From Neocallimastix lanati (nom. inval.) (Eukaryota; Neocallimastigomycota; Neocallimastigomycetes; Neocallimastigales; Neocallimastigaceae), in the NCBI GenBank assembly GCA_016946835.1, contig JACVTC010000007.1, forward strand, positions 262,001 through 326,000: a stretch of 64,000 nucleotides of DNA, written 5' to 3'. Shown here piece by piece: positions 27,527-47,797 of the stretch. A model generated the notes under the pieces. That model was not told where the DNA came from. It made no database searches and worked only from the letters and a program-made list of their open reading frames with translations. The translations under genes were made by a program, and so were the position numbers. The stretch's first letter is position 1, and every line of letters begins with the position of its first letter.

Positions 27527-30500
27527 AATAAAAATTTCAAGGATAGTATTGTTAAGACCTATAACGGAAGTAGTAGCAATAACATCAATAACCATAAAAA
27601 TTCTTATCCAATTCAAAATAAAATTTACCCAAATGTCGAAATTTATTCTAGTGAATTTTCAGGATTAGGAAAATCAACATTGATAAAACAAAAATTTGAA
27701 ACTGAATTTCAAAATCAAAATTATCAATATGTGTATTTTCCAATAGGAGGTGATTTTAATAAGGAAGAAGTTGTGAAGAGACTTCTGGAATTAACAAATA
27801 GAAATATAGCATTACATTTAGATTTATATGATACTCGTAAAATAGATTTTCTGAATGAGTTCCTTTTTTCATTTTTAATTTTAAAATATTATTCTAAAAA
27901 TGAAAATATATTTTACTATGGAAATGAAATGAAAATTAAAATTGAAATCCCAAATAGTTTTGTTAATTTTAAATATGTATATCCAATATTTGAATTTTTC
28001 AAAACTGTTCATATAGATCTTCATCATATGCCACCATTAATTGTTCCAAATAATATTTTATCCAATGTTCAAATTGTTTGTAATTATTTAAAAAATTTAG
28101 ATCAAATTAATATACACGATATTTATATTAATGGTATTAGTCAATTTACTACACCCCAATCTATTAAAGCTATTCCATTATCACAAAAAGAATGTTCAAA
28201 TCTCATTTATCAGAACTTAAATATTAAAAATCCTAATTATTATCAAATTGAATCCTATATTAATATTTTAGCTGAACAATTGAAACTATTTACTAATTCT
28301 ATCTACTTAAATACTAATCAACTAAATAATATTAAAACTATAAAAAAGAATTTAGATAATATAAGATATTTCTTTGTTAAATCTTTAACCTTAACTACTA
28401 AACATTTTGTTACTTCATCGTTTGATAATATTTTGAAAGGGCAAAAAATAACTTATTCACAGCAACAAAAAAAAATATTTGATTTAGAAAAAGAAAATGA
28501 GCAAGCCATTGAAATTTTAACTAATAAGGAACCTTTTTCTATTAATAAAATAAAACCTAGTATGATATTAATTAATGAGGATGGACAGTCAATTTCTGAA
28601 ATTATTACTTGTAATCATGAAACAGATGAGTATCGTTTATTAAAAGCAATATATAATTCAGATTTAATGGATGAGAGTCGAGGTGTTTTAGAATACAAGA
28701 AATTAAAACCTGAACAATTTTTAGTGGAGGTTAAGAAAGTATTAAACCTTTATAATCCTATTCATGAAAATGATACCAGTGGTCCTAAACAATTAGGTGG
28801 TAAAATTTTAAAACCATTAAATCAGATTGTTAAATCGTATGTATTTACTGCTGATAATTTTATTAAATTAATTTTAATTTCATTAAGGCTAAGAACAAAT
28901 ATTCCAGTAATTATGATGGGTGAAACTGGATGTGGTAAAACTTCTTTAATTAGAATAGTTGCAGAATTAAAGAATATAACAATGTATACTTTAAATATTC
29001 ATGCTGGTATTGAAGATAAAGATATTATTGAATTCATTAATGAAAAAAAATTATTAAAAGATAATGAAAATCAATTAAATGAAGAAAAGGAAAAAACCAT
29101 ATGGGTATTTTTAGATGAAATTAATACTTGCAATTCATTAGGCTTAATTACTGAAATTATGCTGAAACGTTCATGTAATGGAAAAACAGTTAAGAGTAAT
29201 GTTAAATTTATAGCGGCTTGTAATCCATATCGATTAGATACTCGTAAAAGAGAAGTCATTGGGTTATATGATGAATCCAAACATTTGGTAAGAAAATTAG
29301 TTTATAGTGTTCATCCATTGCCACATTCCCTTCTTAATTTTGTTTTTGATTTTGGTACTCCAGAGATGGAAGACATAAAAAGATATATTTCAAATATGGT
29401 TCATCAATTCCTTAAAACAATTATTTTTGATTACTCTATTTTAAATAAAATAAAATATATCGCCGAAAGAGCTATTTTTGATGCTCAAAATTTTATTAAA
29501 AATAATTTTGAAATTTCCTCCGTTAGTCTAAGAGAAATTCGAAGATGGGGTATTCTCTTTGAATGGTTTAGTAAATTACTAAGAAATCCATATTTTTCAA
29601 AGATATTTGAATTTTCAGATGACCAAATTTACCTTTATTCATTAAATTTAAGTGTATATCTTTGTTATTATATAAGAATTTTTGATAAAGATAAACGAAG
29701 TCACTTTTTACAATTAATGAAAAACTCTTTTGGGTCAAAATTTAAATTTGAAAGTTTTCCTAAACGTTTTCAATATATTATTGCGGATGCGGTTGAATTA
29801 GAAAAAGGAATTGCCAAAAATAGAGCTTTATTAGAAAATTTATTTGCTATTTTTGTTTGTTTAAATACAAAAATTCCATTATTTATTATTGGTAAACCAG
29901 GATGTAGTAAATCATTAAGTGCCCAATTAATCTTTAAATCTATGAATGGAAAGGATTCCTCAAATGAATTTTTTAAATATTTCCCAAAAGTATTTACCAA
30001 ATCTTATCAAGGTTCTTTAACAAGTAATTCCAAAGGAGTATTGAAGATTTTTAAAAAGGCACGTAAATCTTTAAAAGAATATAATATTGAAAATGAAATT
30101 ATATCTACTGTATATTTTGATGAAATGGGTTTAGCAGAAATATCTCAAAATAATCCATTAAAAGTAATTCATTCACAATTGGAATATGATGAAAATAATG
30201 ATAAAGTATCATTTATTGGTATTTCTAATTGGCCATTAGATGCTTCCAAAATGAACAGAGGAATTCATCTTTCTATTCCTGAACCAGATGAAGAAGATTT
30301 AATTGAAACGGCATTAGCTATTGCTGAATCTTTTGATATAAGATTAAAACAAGATTATCGGGAATATTATACATATTTGGCTTATTCTTACCATGAATAT
30401 AAAAAAGAAATACAACAAAACTATAGTATATTTGAAACCTCACCTGAAAAAGAAAATAACTACCTCAAATTAAAAATAAATAACAAAAGTATTAATATAA

Positions 30501-33500
30501 AAGAATTTCATGGCTCTAGAGATTTTTATCATTTAATTAAAATAGTTTCAAAACGATTTATTGAAATGAAATATACTAAAGACCGTAAAAAAATTGAAGA
30601 CATTCTAAAAGAATCAATTGAAAGGAACTTTGGTGGATTAAGTTATTCAATTAGTATATTTAAGCAATTTTTAAGAAAATATATTCCAAATATTAACGAA
30701 TCCAATAAATATAATGTAATGAAATGCATTGCTGATAATATTATGGATTCTAAGAGCAGATATCTTTTAATTGAAACCAAAAGCTCTATTAGTCATTTCT
30801 TAATTTCATTAATATTAGAACAATTAAAAAAGAATTATGTATTTTATTATGGAAGTCACTTCGAGGAAGACATTTCTCATGATTATTATAGTGCCAAAGT
30901 ATTAAATAAGATTCAAGTTTCTATGAGTCAAAATAATGTAATGATCTTAAAAAATTTAACTGGTCTATATCCTTCACTGTATGATTTATTTAATCAGAAT
31001 TTTAGGAAAGTAGGTGAAAGTAATTATGCAAGAATTGCTTTAGGAAATTCAAATACACAGAATTATTTAGTAAATAATGATTTAAGATGCGTTATTCTTT
31101 TAGATAGAAATGAAATAAGTAAACAAGATCCACCATTCATTAATAGATTTGAAAAACATGTTTTAACCTTTGAATATTTATTGAATCAGAAACAAATTCA
31201 ACTCTCTAATAAAATATTCAAGTTAATTAATGATTTAATTGGAAAAGGAAATCGGCTTTTAAAAATAGATTTACAACATGAATTAGTAAATTGTGATTTA
31301 GAAGAAATCCAAGGAATAATATATCAATTAGATATGAAAAACAAATATCTTACTGGTGGTGGGACAAATAGTAAAAATGGGAATATGATAGAAAATCATA
31401 ATAACGATCATAAATGGATAATGAAACTTATTAAGTCAGAAAATAATACCAATGAAGACATAGAAGATTTTATATATGAACAAATATTTGAAAAAATTGT
31501 TCCAACATTATCAAAAGATATTTTATTTTATGCCAAAAATTCAAACTTTTCTCACCAATATAAAAATGATTTTGAAAAAATATCAAAGATATATTTTAAA
31601 ATGGAATATCAACATCGAAATTTAAAATGCTATTTAGAAAAAATAAATACAGATAGGCACATAATATTCACTTTTTCGAACATTTTAGATTCTGTTTATA
31701 GTACAGAGAATAATATTAATATTATAAAAAATGAAAAATATAAAAACCTTACAAAGGCAACGACAAAAACTATTTTTATTAATCAATATGAATCTGAACG
31801 AGCTATTGATGAAGTCATATATGATTATTTTACTAATAATAATTATAATCTATTTATTATTCATTTTGATAACCAGGATTTCATTCATTTATGCCATATT
31901 AATTATTTAATTGAAAATATTGAAATATCATTGAAAGAAAAAAATCAATATACATCAAAAATAATTATTTTAATTGTTCATTTAAAAAGGCATATTACTT
32001 ATAATAATAATAATAATAAAATAAAAAATGAAATTATAAATGAAATAAACGAAACTAATAAATATAAAAAAATACACAATGAATATTTGATATCACATCT
32101 AACCCAATGGAAACAATTCTTCATTGACGATTTAAATGGAAAAAATATAAATATTCAAGAAATTTATGAAGCTACTGCTATTGAACTTTTTATGAATAAA
32201 AATTTGATTAATTTAGAAGAAGAATTTAAAAAAGACTTATTCCATGCATTTACCCTGATATCTTATAAAATTAAAATTAATTTTAGTACGATAGAAAAGG
32301 ATGAGTATGTTGAAAAATTATGTAGCTATATAAATAATAATAAAGATTTAATTGCAAATATTCAAGATTTAATTTTGAAAAAAATAAAAAATATTAAAGA
32401 TAATATTATTATGAAAATATTTTCCAACAATAATTTTGAAATGAATGATATTGATTTTATATCAATAATAAGTAAATACCTAAAATCTATTTATAATGAA
32501 GGATTAATAAGAACATTAGTGCAGTTTGAAGAGTATAATATTTTATCAACAATGTTTTTGAATGAAAAAGAAGGGGAAAATGAAAACTTCAAAGATATTT
32601 ATCAAGATTATATTGATAAATTTGATAATACTTTTAGAGGTTATTCTAATTTTTCACAAACAGTAAAAATAGACTTGATATTAGGTGTCTCGTATCCCTG
32701 TATTATTTCAATATTTAATAGAATTAATGCCTATACTAATACGTTAATTGGATATTATCTTGAAAATGAAAATAAATTAAGACGAAACGAATATAATCAA
32801 ATCAATGATTATCTTAGAGAGAAGCAATTTCTTGAAAATAATTTAATTATTGAATTTGGTAAAGATTATTTTGAAACGGTTTTTAGAAATATTGAATATA
32901 ATTATGAAAAACACTTAACAAAATTTTTTAAGGATTATGTTATTTATTATTTGTCCAAATCTAATAAGAATTTTTTAAATTCATCTATTTTAGAATTCTT
33001 TAAAGCCTTATATAAACTATTCGTATCTAAAAATGCTGATAATGAAGATGAACAAGATGAATTAATATTTGAAAGTATAATCAAATTCATATTATTCATT
33101 GAATCATATAAAGATTATCTACAACCTTTTATTGAATTCATTTGCACAATTGATCTATGTATTCCTAATTTCTTAAATAATTTCATTTCAATATTAAACT
33201 TAAGATTTTTCAAAATTCCTAATGAAGAAAATATATCATATGTCAATGGTTTATTTTTTAATTTATATGAATCTTTTGTATATAGTATATTTAATATAAA
33301 TTTAAAATTCATTGATTTATCTGATGAAATATTTAATAATTTCCTGAATCAGCTAACCTTATTTTCTCACTATTTAATGAAAGTGACTGTAGAGTTGTAT
33401 TTAACATTAAAGCAATATTATTATTTATTAAATTTTATTCAAATTAACGAAGTTTTTGTTAAATTTGGAATTTCTTTAAAAAGTAATTTACAAAAATATA

Positions 33501-36500
33501 AAGAAATATTAAAGAAAGAAAACGAAACATATATTTTACCAAAATACATAGATATTTATAATATTAATAAAAAAGATAACAATAATAATATAAAAGGTAG
33601 TAATGAATTACTTAAAGAAGAGATAAAATTTTTGGAAGAAAAATTATCTAAAAATGAAAAATATTCATTTATAATTGTAAAATTATTAAATAATAAAATA
33701 AAAATATCTAATAATGACAACTATCGATTGGAAATATTGAATATCCTTTGCTCAAATAATTTATTTATAATTAAAGCGAAACTTGTTTTTGAAACAATAT
33801 TTAATAAATTTAATATTTGCCAGATGGATGAAAATGAAAAAGAAAATAAAAGAAACTCTAATAAGAAAGAAGATGACTGTAAGAATATAGTATTTTTATC
33901 AGAGATAAAAAATAAAAAAGACAATCCAATAATTAAATATTTAAACGAAATTAACAATATTTGCGTTGATGAAGTTTTAATATCACTCTTTGATGGAAAG
34001 TTTTCAAAATATTTTGAATCAAAGAGATCAAGAACAGATATAATTTGGAATCAATCGTTTAAAATATTTAAAAAATGTATTAGCCATATTGAAGCTGAAA
34101 ACTCCAGAATTTCAAAAGATAATAAAGTTGGAATACTATACTGTGTTTCATATATAAAATATTACTGTTATCATTTTAGTAAAACAATCCATATGGAGGA
34201 AAATATTGAAGAACCAATAAGAAAGGAAATTTTTGATTTTTTAAATACACCTAGTAATTTTAGAAAAGTAATTAAATTGTATATACTTAAATTATTAAAT
34301 GTAATATTTATTGGTAATTATAAAAACTTTTCGGACCTTATTAAACAAAAAGAGATATTTTACAATGATTTTGATTTTAATGAAAAAGTTCCATGTTCAT
34401 TAAATTATTTATTTATACAAAATAATACATTTGAAGAATATAAGAATTTAAGAGAAATATATATCTTAAATAAAATGGAAAACTATACAAACCATGAAGA
34501 AATTTTAAAAAAATTAAATAATAAAAATATCATTGTATTCTATGATTTAATCATTAATAAGGAAATATCAAATTTAATTAGAAATTTTGATGAAAAAAGT
34601 TATAATTCATTTTCTAAATATATTTTTAAAATATTAAATCAGTTAAAATTATCACCAATTTCAAAAAATATTTTACTATCTTTGTATGGTTATGATTCTA
34701 TTTTAAACGAAATACCAAAATTACTCAAACTTTCAACTACTACATTTGAAATTTTATTATATTCCTATAAATTCGCCTTTATATGTTCTTTATCAAATAA
34801 AGAATCTGTATATTCAAAAATTTTAACACCAAATGTTATGAATTACCTGAAAAATATATATATTCCTGGTGGAGAACCAAATGATTCACTATTAATTGAG
34901 TCTGGTGATGAAATTAATAATTATATTATGAGCGGAAAAGATGTTGGTATATATATGTGTAGTTGCTATGCGTGGTATACTGTTGATAATTGTGGAAAAC
35001 CGATGATATCTTCAAAATGTGGCGTATGTGGACAACCAATAGGAGGAACAAATCATTCCATGGTTGATAGACCTGGACATGTTAAAATTTATAAAGATGA
35101 ATATCGTTTAAATAATGATAGAGGATTTGTAGGTACTATCAAAAATTATAAAATGCTTGGTGATTTAATGAAAGAGGTAGAAGAAGCAAGGAGCGTTCAA
35201 ATCAAAGGATACAAAAAGGTTAAAAAAGATTTTTTCACTAAAATGAATAAAAATGTAAGAAATATTAATAAAATTACATATAGAATTCTTAGTTTTATTT
35301 TTTATTCATGTATTCTCTGTGATGAAAAATTAAATTATTTAAAACCAGAAAATTTGAAAGAATTTTATTATTTAGATGCGGAAAAGAATGATCAATCCAT
35401 ATTGTCAATTATTACTGATATTTGGAAAATATTAGTTGAAGAATTATTGAAAAGAGATATTGATAATATTCAATGTTTTTTAAATATGATTATAAATGAA
35501 ATTGCAAAGTTAATTATTGAAAATAACAAAACAATGGAAAATGCAAGTGAAAGGAATGAGTTTGAAAGTGTGTGCGATCAAAAAATTGAAAATGCTATAT
35601 TAAATTATAATAATTATAATAATGCTTATATTAACAATAATAAAAGTATACTCGAAATAAAGGATGATACTATAAAAGCTATATTACAAGAAACTTCAAA
35701 TTTAGAAAATTTACCAAAAGACAAATATCCATTAATGAACTATTTTTATGCTGCAAATTATCCTAATTATGAAAAGTTCTATGAACAATTTAATTCAATT
35801 AAAAATTGTATAAAACAATACCCTGTAATTTCAAACTATTTAAATGCCATTCAAAATGAAGAAAATATTAAATTTTTAGAAAGTTTTCATTTAATAAATC
35901 CATTTGTTCTATATATGCTAGATAAGTATAAAAATAAAATATCAAGAAAAGAAGCTGAACAAATATTAATAAAAGATGAACTTGAAAAAGATGAAGATAT
36001 GAAAATATTGTTCAATAATTTCAAAAAAGGATGGGAAAAAATATACAAAAATTTATCAAATTATGATTGCCATGGTCGACTCCCACCAAAAAATATAACA
36101 GAAGAAGATTGTATAGCTTACTGTTTAAATGATAATTTAGTAGATAACTATGGAAAATATATTGCGACAACCTACAAAGATTATATTACTTATCAAAATG
36201 AATTTTTAAAACCTTTGGTTAATAATGATCCATATCATGAATATTTATATCCATATTCGAAACAGTTAGAAAAAGCAATAATTGTTCAAAAAGCCAATAG
36301 AAATGAAATAGTATCATTAGATATAAAAAATGATTTATTTGATTCTTTTGTAGATATAATTTATGCTTTTTCCTTTAGAAATTGTATTCAACCTAACGGA
36401 AAAGTAAGTTATTTAAATTATAAAGAAAATAAATTTGATTTTTATTCCATTGAAGTAGAATTATCAAAAATCTTATTACCAGAAAAAAAAATATTTTTAA

Positions 36501-37279
36501 ATGAACAACATCAGGAGTTTATCACTTATGCTTTTGAAGAATTTAATCAAAATGAAACTTTAATTTTGGATTTCAAAGAAAAAATTAAAGTTAATTTACT
36601 ATCCAATGAAGAAAAAGCTAATTTATTTAATTTAACAAAAAAAATTGATTATAAGTTAATTTTATTTAATTTACAATCCCTATTTCTATATTTTATTCAT
36701 AGAAGAAATATTACAGGTAATGAGTTATTAATTGATGAACTAAATGTATTACCAAAAAATATTGTAAAATTGGATAATGAATTCATAGATATCTTCCAAC
36801 ATCATCAATTTAATTTTGAACTAAATAAATTAGTTGATTGTTATGAATTCATTGAACAAATAAATTATGATAAAATATTAAAAAATGTTTCCTCAAAAGC
36901 TTTAGAAAATCTAGATGATCAACAAATAGAAGAAATAGAAAAATACTTTAGTAAAGAAAATCATTTAATTACAAGAAATGATTTGGGAATGGCAGTTAGA
37001 AAATTTATTTCTAGATTCTTAATAAGTGATCATTTAAATTATTTTGATTGGAATATATTTGATCTTTTAAGATATAAAAATGAACTATGGAATGATCATA
37101 TCATTTCCGAAGAGAATTCAGAACAATTTAATCAAGAAATTGATCAGTTAGAAAATATTAATGTTAGAATTAAACAGTCTATTGACTTTTATGAAAAATT
37201 AAAATTAAGAGAACCAAATGATGATAGTAAAAGAAAAATTATTATTAAAAGGAAAGGAAAGGAAAGAATTTATATATAG
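22841..37279 (+). CDS. RNF213/mysterin-like giant AAA+ protein with RZ finger
   Basis: One uninterrupted frame of 4812 aa, close to vertebrate mysterin (about 5200 aa). Translation is placed at the ATG at 22841; the frame is open a little further up but only from a TTG. A long helical N-terminal arm comes first. A P-loop-like GLGKST (about residue 1608) follows an Asn-rich insert, then the AAA+ core: Walker A GETGCGKTS (2026) with Walker B WVFLDEIN (2087), then GKPGCSKS (2350) with VYFDEMGLAE (2423) and the ISNWPLDASKMNR and IPEPDEEDL blocks typical of mysterin. Near residue 4039-4072 lies an RZ-type finger, CSCYAWYTV...CGKPM...CGVCGQPIGG. In known mysterins this finger supports ubiquitin ligase activity and the AAA units bind ATP. 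No RING Cys/His array is visible. The usual finger His is Ala here, with an extra Cys nearby. No intron is present. Confidence 0.9.
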
Positions 37280-37344
37280 AAAAAAAAAAAAAAAGTTTTT
37301 TTATTTTTTTTTTTTTTTTATAAAAAATTTTTATTAATATAATA

Positions 37345-37377
<33 letters not shown>

Positions 37378-37698
37378 TTTAATTATATATATATTTTTAT
37401 ATAATCCTAACCTTTTGACTTTATTTATTGGTTTTTGAGTATTATTTTTCTTTGTTTATAATATTTCATTCACATGTATTAATAATAATAAATTTTAAAT
37501 AATTATAAATTATTTTATATTAAACTTTATTCTAAATACTTATTATATTTATATAATTATTGCGATAATAATTTTAAAAAAATTTTATTATATCATTTTA
37601 GAAATTATATAATGTATTTAATATGATCTTTTTTTTTTTTTTTTTTTTTCCTTCTTTTTTCGTTTCCTTCTTCTTTTTTTTCTTCTTTTTTTTCTTCT

Positions 37699-37731
<33 letters not shown>

Positions 37732-38484
37732 CTTTTTTCTTTTTTTTTTTTTTTTTTTTCTTCTTTTCTTCTTTTTTTTTTTTTCTTCTTTTTTTCCATT
37801 TTTTTTTTTTTCATCTTTTTTTTCCTTTTTTTCTTTCCATTTTCCGTTTTTTCTTTATCATTTTTTAAATAGTATAATGAACTAATTATAAATAAAAAAT
37901 TATATTACATATTATTTTTAAATATTAAAAGATTAAAGTTCAACATTTTATTTATGAAAAATAATAAATTATAATTTCATGATATAGTCTTAAATGAAAT
38001 TGAAATAAAAAAAAAAAAAAAATTAAAATTAATAATATAATAAATAGCTAAACTAATAAAAACTATAAAAATACTAGTCCTTTCCTTAATTGTTTTGTCC
38101 CATAAGAAAAGTAATTTGTAATAACTAGTAATTGTTCCTATATATATATAAAATTTAATATTTATAAAATTTCATATATTTTCACGTTTTAAAAAATTTA
38201 ATCATATTATTAACCTTTTAATAAAAATATTGAAACTAAAAAAAGTTTAACATTAATAAAGTTAAAAATATTTGATATATATATTTATACATAATAGTTT
38301 CTGTAACATTAAAAATGTATTTAACAACATATTCATAACAGTTTTATAATATGAAAAAAACTTTTTAAATAATATACTATATTTTTTAATATCAAAGAAA
38401 TTTTGATAAATTTCTTTAAATGTTTTAGAAATAAATGTAATTAATTAGTAAAAAAACCTTTTTTACATATAATGATAAGGAAAA
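37280..38484. other. Intergenic AT-rich DNA with pyrimidine tract
   Basis: Directly after the stop codon come A12-15, T15 and A25-30 runs, probably the 3' untranslated and polyadenylation region of the mysterin-like gene. A 240-base pyrimidine tract follows, then plain AT-rich DNA up to the receptor start. There is no gene. Confidence 0.7.
37627..37866. repeat. Polypyrimidine tract
   Basis: About 240 bases are almost entirely T and C on the plus strand, organised as T runs with interspersed CTTCTT units and only a few purines. It produces open frames on both strands that are only Phe/Ser or Lys/Glu and are not genes. Such mirror-like homopurine-homopyrimidine DNA could form a triplex. Confidence 0.9.
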
Positions 38485-44703
<6,219 letters not shown>

Positions 44704-45294
44704 TAAATTTATATTTACTATTGAAATTTTAAATATTATAAATAAAAGACTACAATCATATATATTATATTTTATAACATTAAATTAATTATAAAATTCA
44801 AATAAAATATAACATATTTTATCTAAAAAATAATAATATTTTTTTTTATTTTATAACAAATAAATGTTATTTTTATATATATTGATAATAAAAGTAAGAT
44901 TATTATATAAATTATTTTAAAATATTTTATTTAATTATATCTATTTTCCAAATTAAATAAATTTAAATTGTTAAATTTTAATAAATAATAAAATTCTGAC
45001 ATATTATTTTTGCATTATATTATTTTCCTATTGATTAAATTATTAATAATGAACATAAACTATTAGTTTTATTAAATAATTAATATCAAATAATATATTA
45101 AAAAAAAATAAAAAAATAAAAAAATGAAAAAATAAAATAATAAAAAATATAATTAAAATTAGTAATGATAAATATTGAAATTATTGAAATTAATTGATAC
45201 AATTCAATATAAAATTTTTATATTTTATAATTTTATATAATAAAAATAGAAATAATAATAGTATAAAAATTAATAATAGTTATAAAAAATAATA

Positions 45295-45325
<31 letters not shown>

Positions 45326-46135
45326 AATAGAAATTAATAATAATAAAATAGAAATTAAGTAATATTAATAATAAAATAGTAACATTTTTTTTGAATATTT
45401 AATTATCATAAAAAAAATAAAAAAAAAAATTTAAATATATTTAAATTTATAAAAAATCTAACAAAAATATGTTTTTAGCATTTTTTTAATAACAAAATAA
45501 AATGACAGAATTAAATTTTTCATAAAAAATTTGAAAATATTAAAAATTTCTATACTCAATAATAAAATTTACTACAAATATAAAATTTATAATATTGAAA
45601 TTTTTACAAAAAAATAAATTTAAATATATTATAATATTAAATATTAAAAATATCATCAATTAATAATTTAAATAAAATTATATTTATAGATATGTATATA
45701 TATATATATATTTTTTTTTTTAAAATATATTATTTTGATAATTTAGAATTAAAGCTTTTCATTTAATATAATGATTTAAATTCAAAATTAACATATTTTT
45801 TCAATAATGAAATCTTAAACTATTTTATTAATAATTAAATTTTTGAATTTTTGTGTTTTATTCATGATATAATTTAAATAAATTTAGTAAATTTTATTTT
45901 ATATTAATTTATATTATAATTTAAATTAAAATAATTTTTAATATATTTAATAAATTAAAATATATATAAATGTATATATGGTAAAATGGAAGTCTTTTAA
46001 AAAAAATTTTTTTCTTTTTTTTTAAAAATAATATACATAAAAATAATTATTTATGTGATAATAATAAAAAAAAAAAAAAAAATAAAATTAAAATACATTA
46101 AAAATAAAATTAAATAGGTCGAATATAAAAAAAAA
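44704..46135. other. Intergenic AT-rich DNA between two membrane-protein genes
   Basis: No coding potential is visible. It holds short (TAA)n patches at 45300-45330 and many A/T runs. It contains the 3' end of the receptor gene and the promoter of the next gene, neither with a recognisable motif. Confidence 0.7.
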
Positions 46136-47797
46136 ATGTTAACAGATATAGAAATTGAAGCGTTGAAGTCTCAGAGGAAGTATTTTATTGAAGATCCAAC
46201 TAAAGCTTCATATTTTGAGTTATTGATGAGTAAAGGAACTAATTTTACTTGTTATATAGAATATTTAAATAGCTTAAGTGATGAACAAAAGATAAATAAT
46301 AAAATCACAACTATAAGAACAATTATATATGCATTACATAGGCCAATTCAATTTGTATTTTTTTATTGGACTGTTTTATTAATCATATTACATAAATTTA
46401 ATTTTAAAAAACCAATTATGAAAATTGTATTATGGCATTTTATATTAAGGTATAATATGAAATAATAGTTCTACTATTATTTTATATATTAAATTAATTT
46501 TATATTTGTATTTTGTATGAAATAGATAAATTTCAATTAATTATATTATAATAAAAATTAATTATTACAAGTTAAATCTTTTAAATCATTTATAATTAGA
46601 TCATCTGGAAATGTTGTAGATAAATTTGGTGATTTAATGTCCAAATATTACGCAAATACAGTTGCATCAGATAATGATGGAATTATTACTTATAAATGTA
46701 GATATGACGCTTCAACCTCAGAAATGCATCCATTAAAATGGGTTTTAACCCGTCAGTTTGGAACAATATTATGGTATGTTGGAGAAATTTTTGCTGATTG
46801 GTATCCTTTACTTCGTACAAGGGCAGTAGCAAGAAATAAACAATCTATATGGTATGTATATTTTACTTGTGGATTATTTAATTTTTCAAAAATTTCTTTA
46901 ATCATATATCACTTTATGCTTAATCCTAAAGATTTATACAACGAACATGGTGTTTATAGAGGAAAAAAAGTTAATGATTTTTATTTCACATATTGGATTA
47001 TTCAATTATCTATTATTTATACTTCAGTTATATATGATTTTTCAGTATATTATGCATTAAAAAGAACTGTTTTTCAAAAAACAAATTATGCAATTGGTTT
47101 TATTAAAAATTTTAAAACAATTTCGGAGTATAGGATTCTTATTTCCGCTGGGATTAGTGTTATCTTTTTGCCAATTGTTTCCTTATCTATTATTATGAAA
47201 TATTATTATCATTATCAATATCATTATGATAATTTGGATTTTTCATTTGAAGAAATAAGAAAATCAATTGCAAATGTTCCTCATTATATGATATTTATTG
47301 ACCAAATATTATTATTATTTACTAGGCATGAAACATCATCCATTGTATCAAAATCGGATACTTATTCATCTAAACCAATTCATAATTTAAGTAATAATCA
47401 ATCAATAAATATAAATAATTCATTATTTAATTCAAAATACCAATATAAAAAACTTAATAACAATGCTTCTTCTATAATGAATGGAAGCAATAATTCATTA
47501 AATACTATGGATGATTCCAATATCTCAAGAGAAGATACCTTTATTAATAATAATCAAAGCATTATTATGGAACCAAGTTATTCAACAAGCGAAGATATAA
47601 ATATTAATGTCAATAATAGTTTTAATATTAATGAACCATTATATTCACCTAGAAAAAGAAGTATTACAAATCATAGTGGGTTTTCTAATTTTTCATCTAA
47701 TCAATGGAATATATATGTTAAAAAAGGAAATAATACATCATTCAATCCATTATTTAATCCATCAAATGCTTTTCAAGCAGACAGTACTAAGAAATGA
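46136..47797 (+). CDS. Multi-pass membrane protein of unknown family, two exons
   Basis: Join 46136-46449 and 46600-47797, 503 aa. The phase-2 intron (GTATAA...ATTAG, 150 bases) restores the frame exactly. The first ~50 residues are soluble with one NFT sequon. About seven hydrophobic stretches follow: IQFVFFYWTVLLIILHKF, IVLWHFIL, FGTILWYVGEIFADWY, SIWYVYFTCGLFNF, FYFTYWIIQLSIIYTSVIY, RILISAGISVIFLPIVSLSI and YMIFIDQILLLF. A long Asn/Ser-rich cytosolic-type tail (about residues 350-503) ends the protein. Aromatic- and Trp-rich helices with conserved-looking charged loops suggest a receptor or transporter, but I do not recognise the family. It lies 1.4 kb downstream of, and co-directional with, the seven-transmembrane receptor. 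Confidence 0.75.

Noticed and set aside
29071-30000. Minus-strand frames inside the mysterin gene
   Set aside because: They are complementary shadows of the AAA+ region.
37605-37814. Lys/Glu-only frame on the minus strand and Phe/Ser frame on the plus strand
   Set aside because: Both are translations of the polypyrimidine tract and have no real protein composition.
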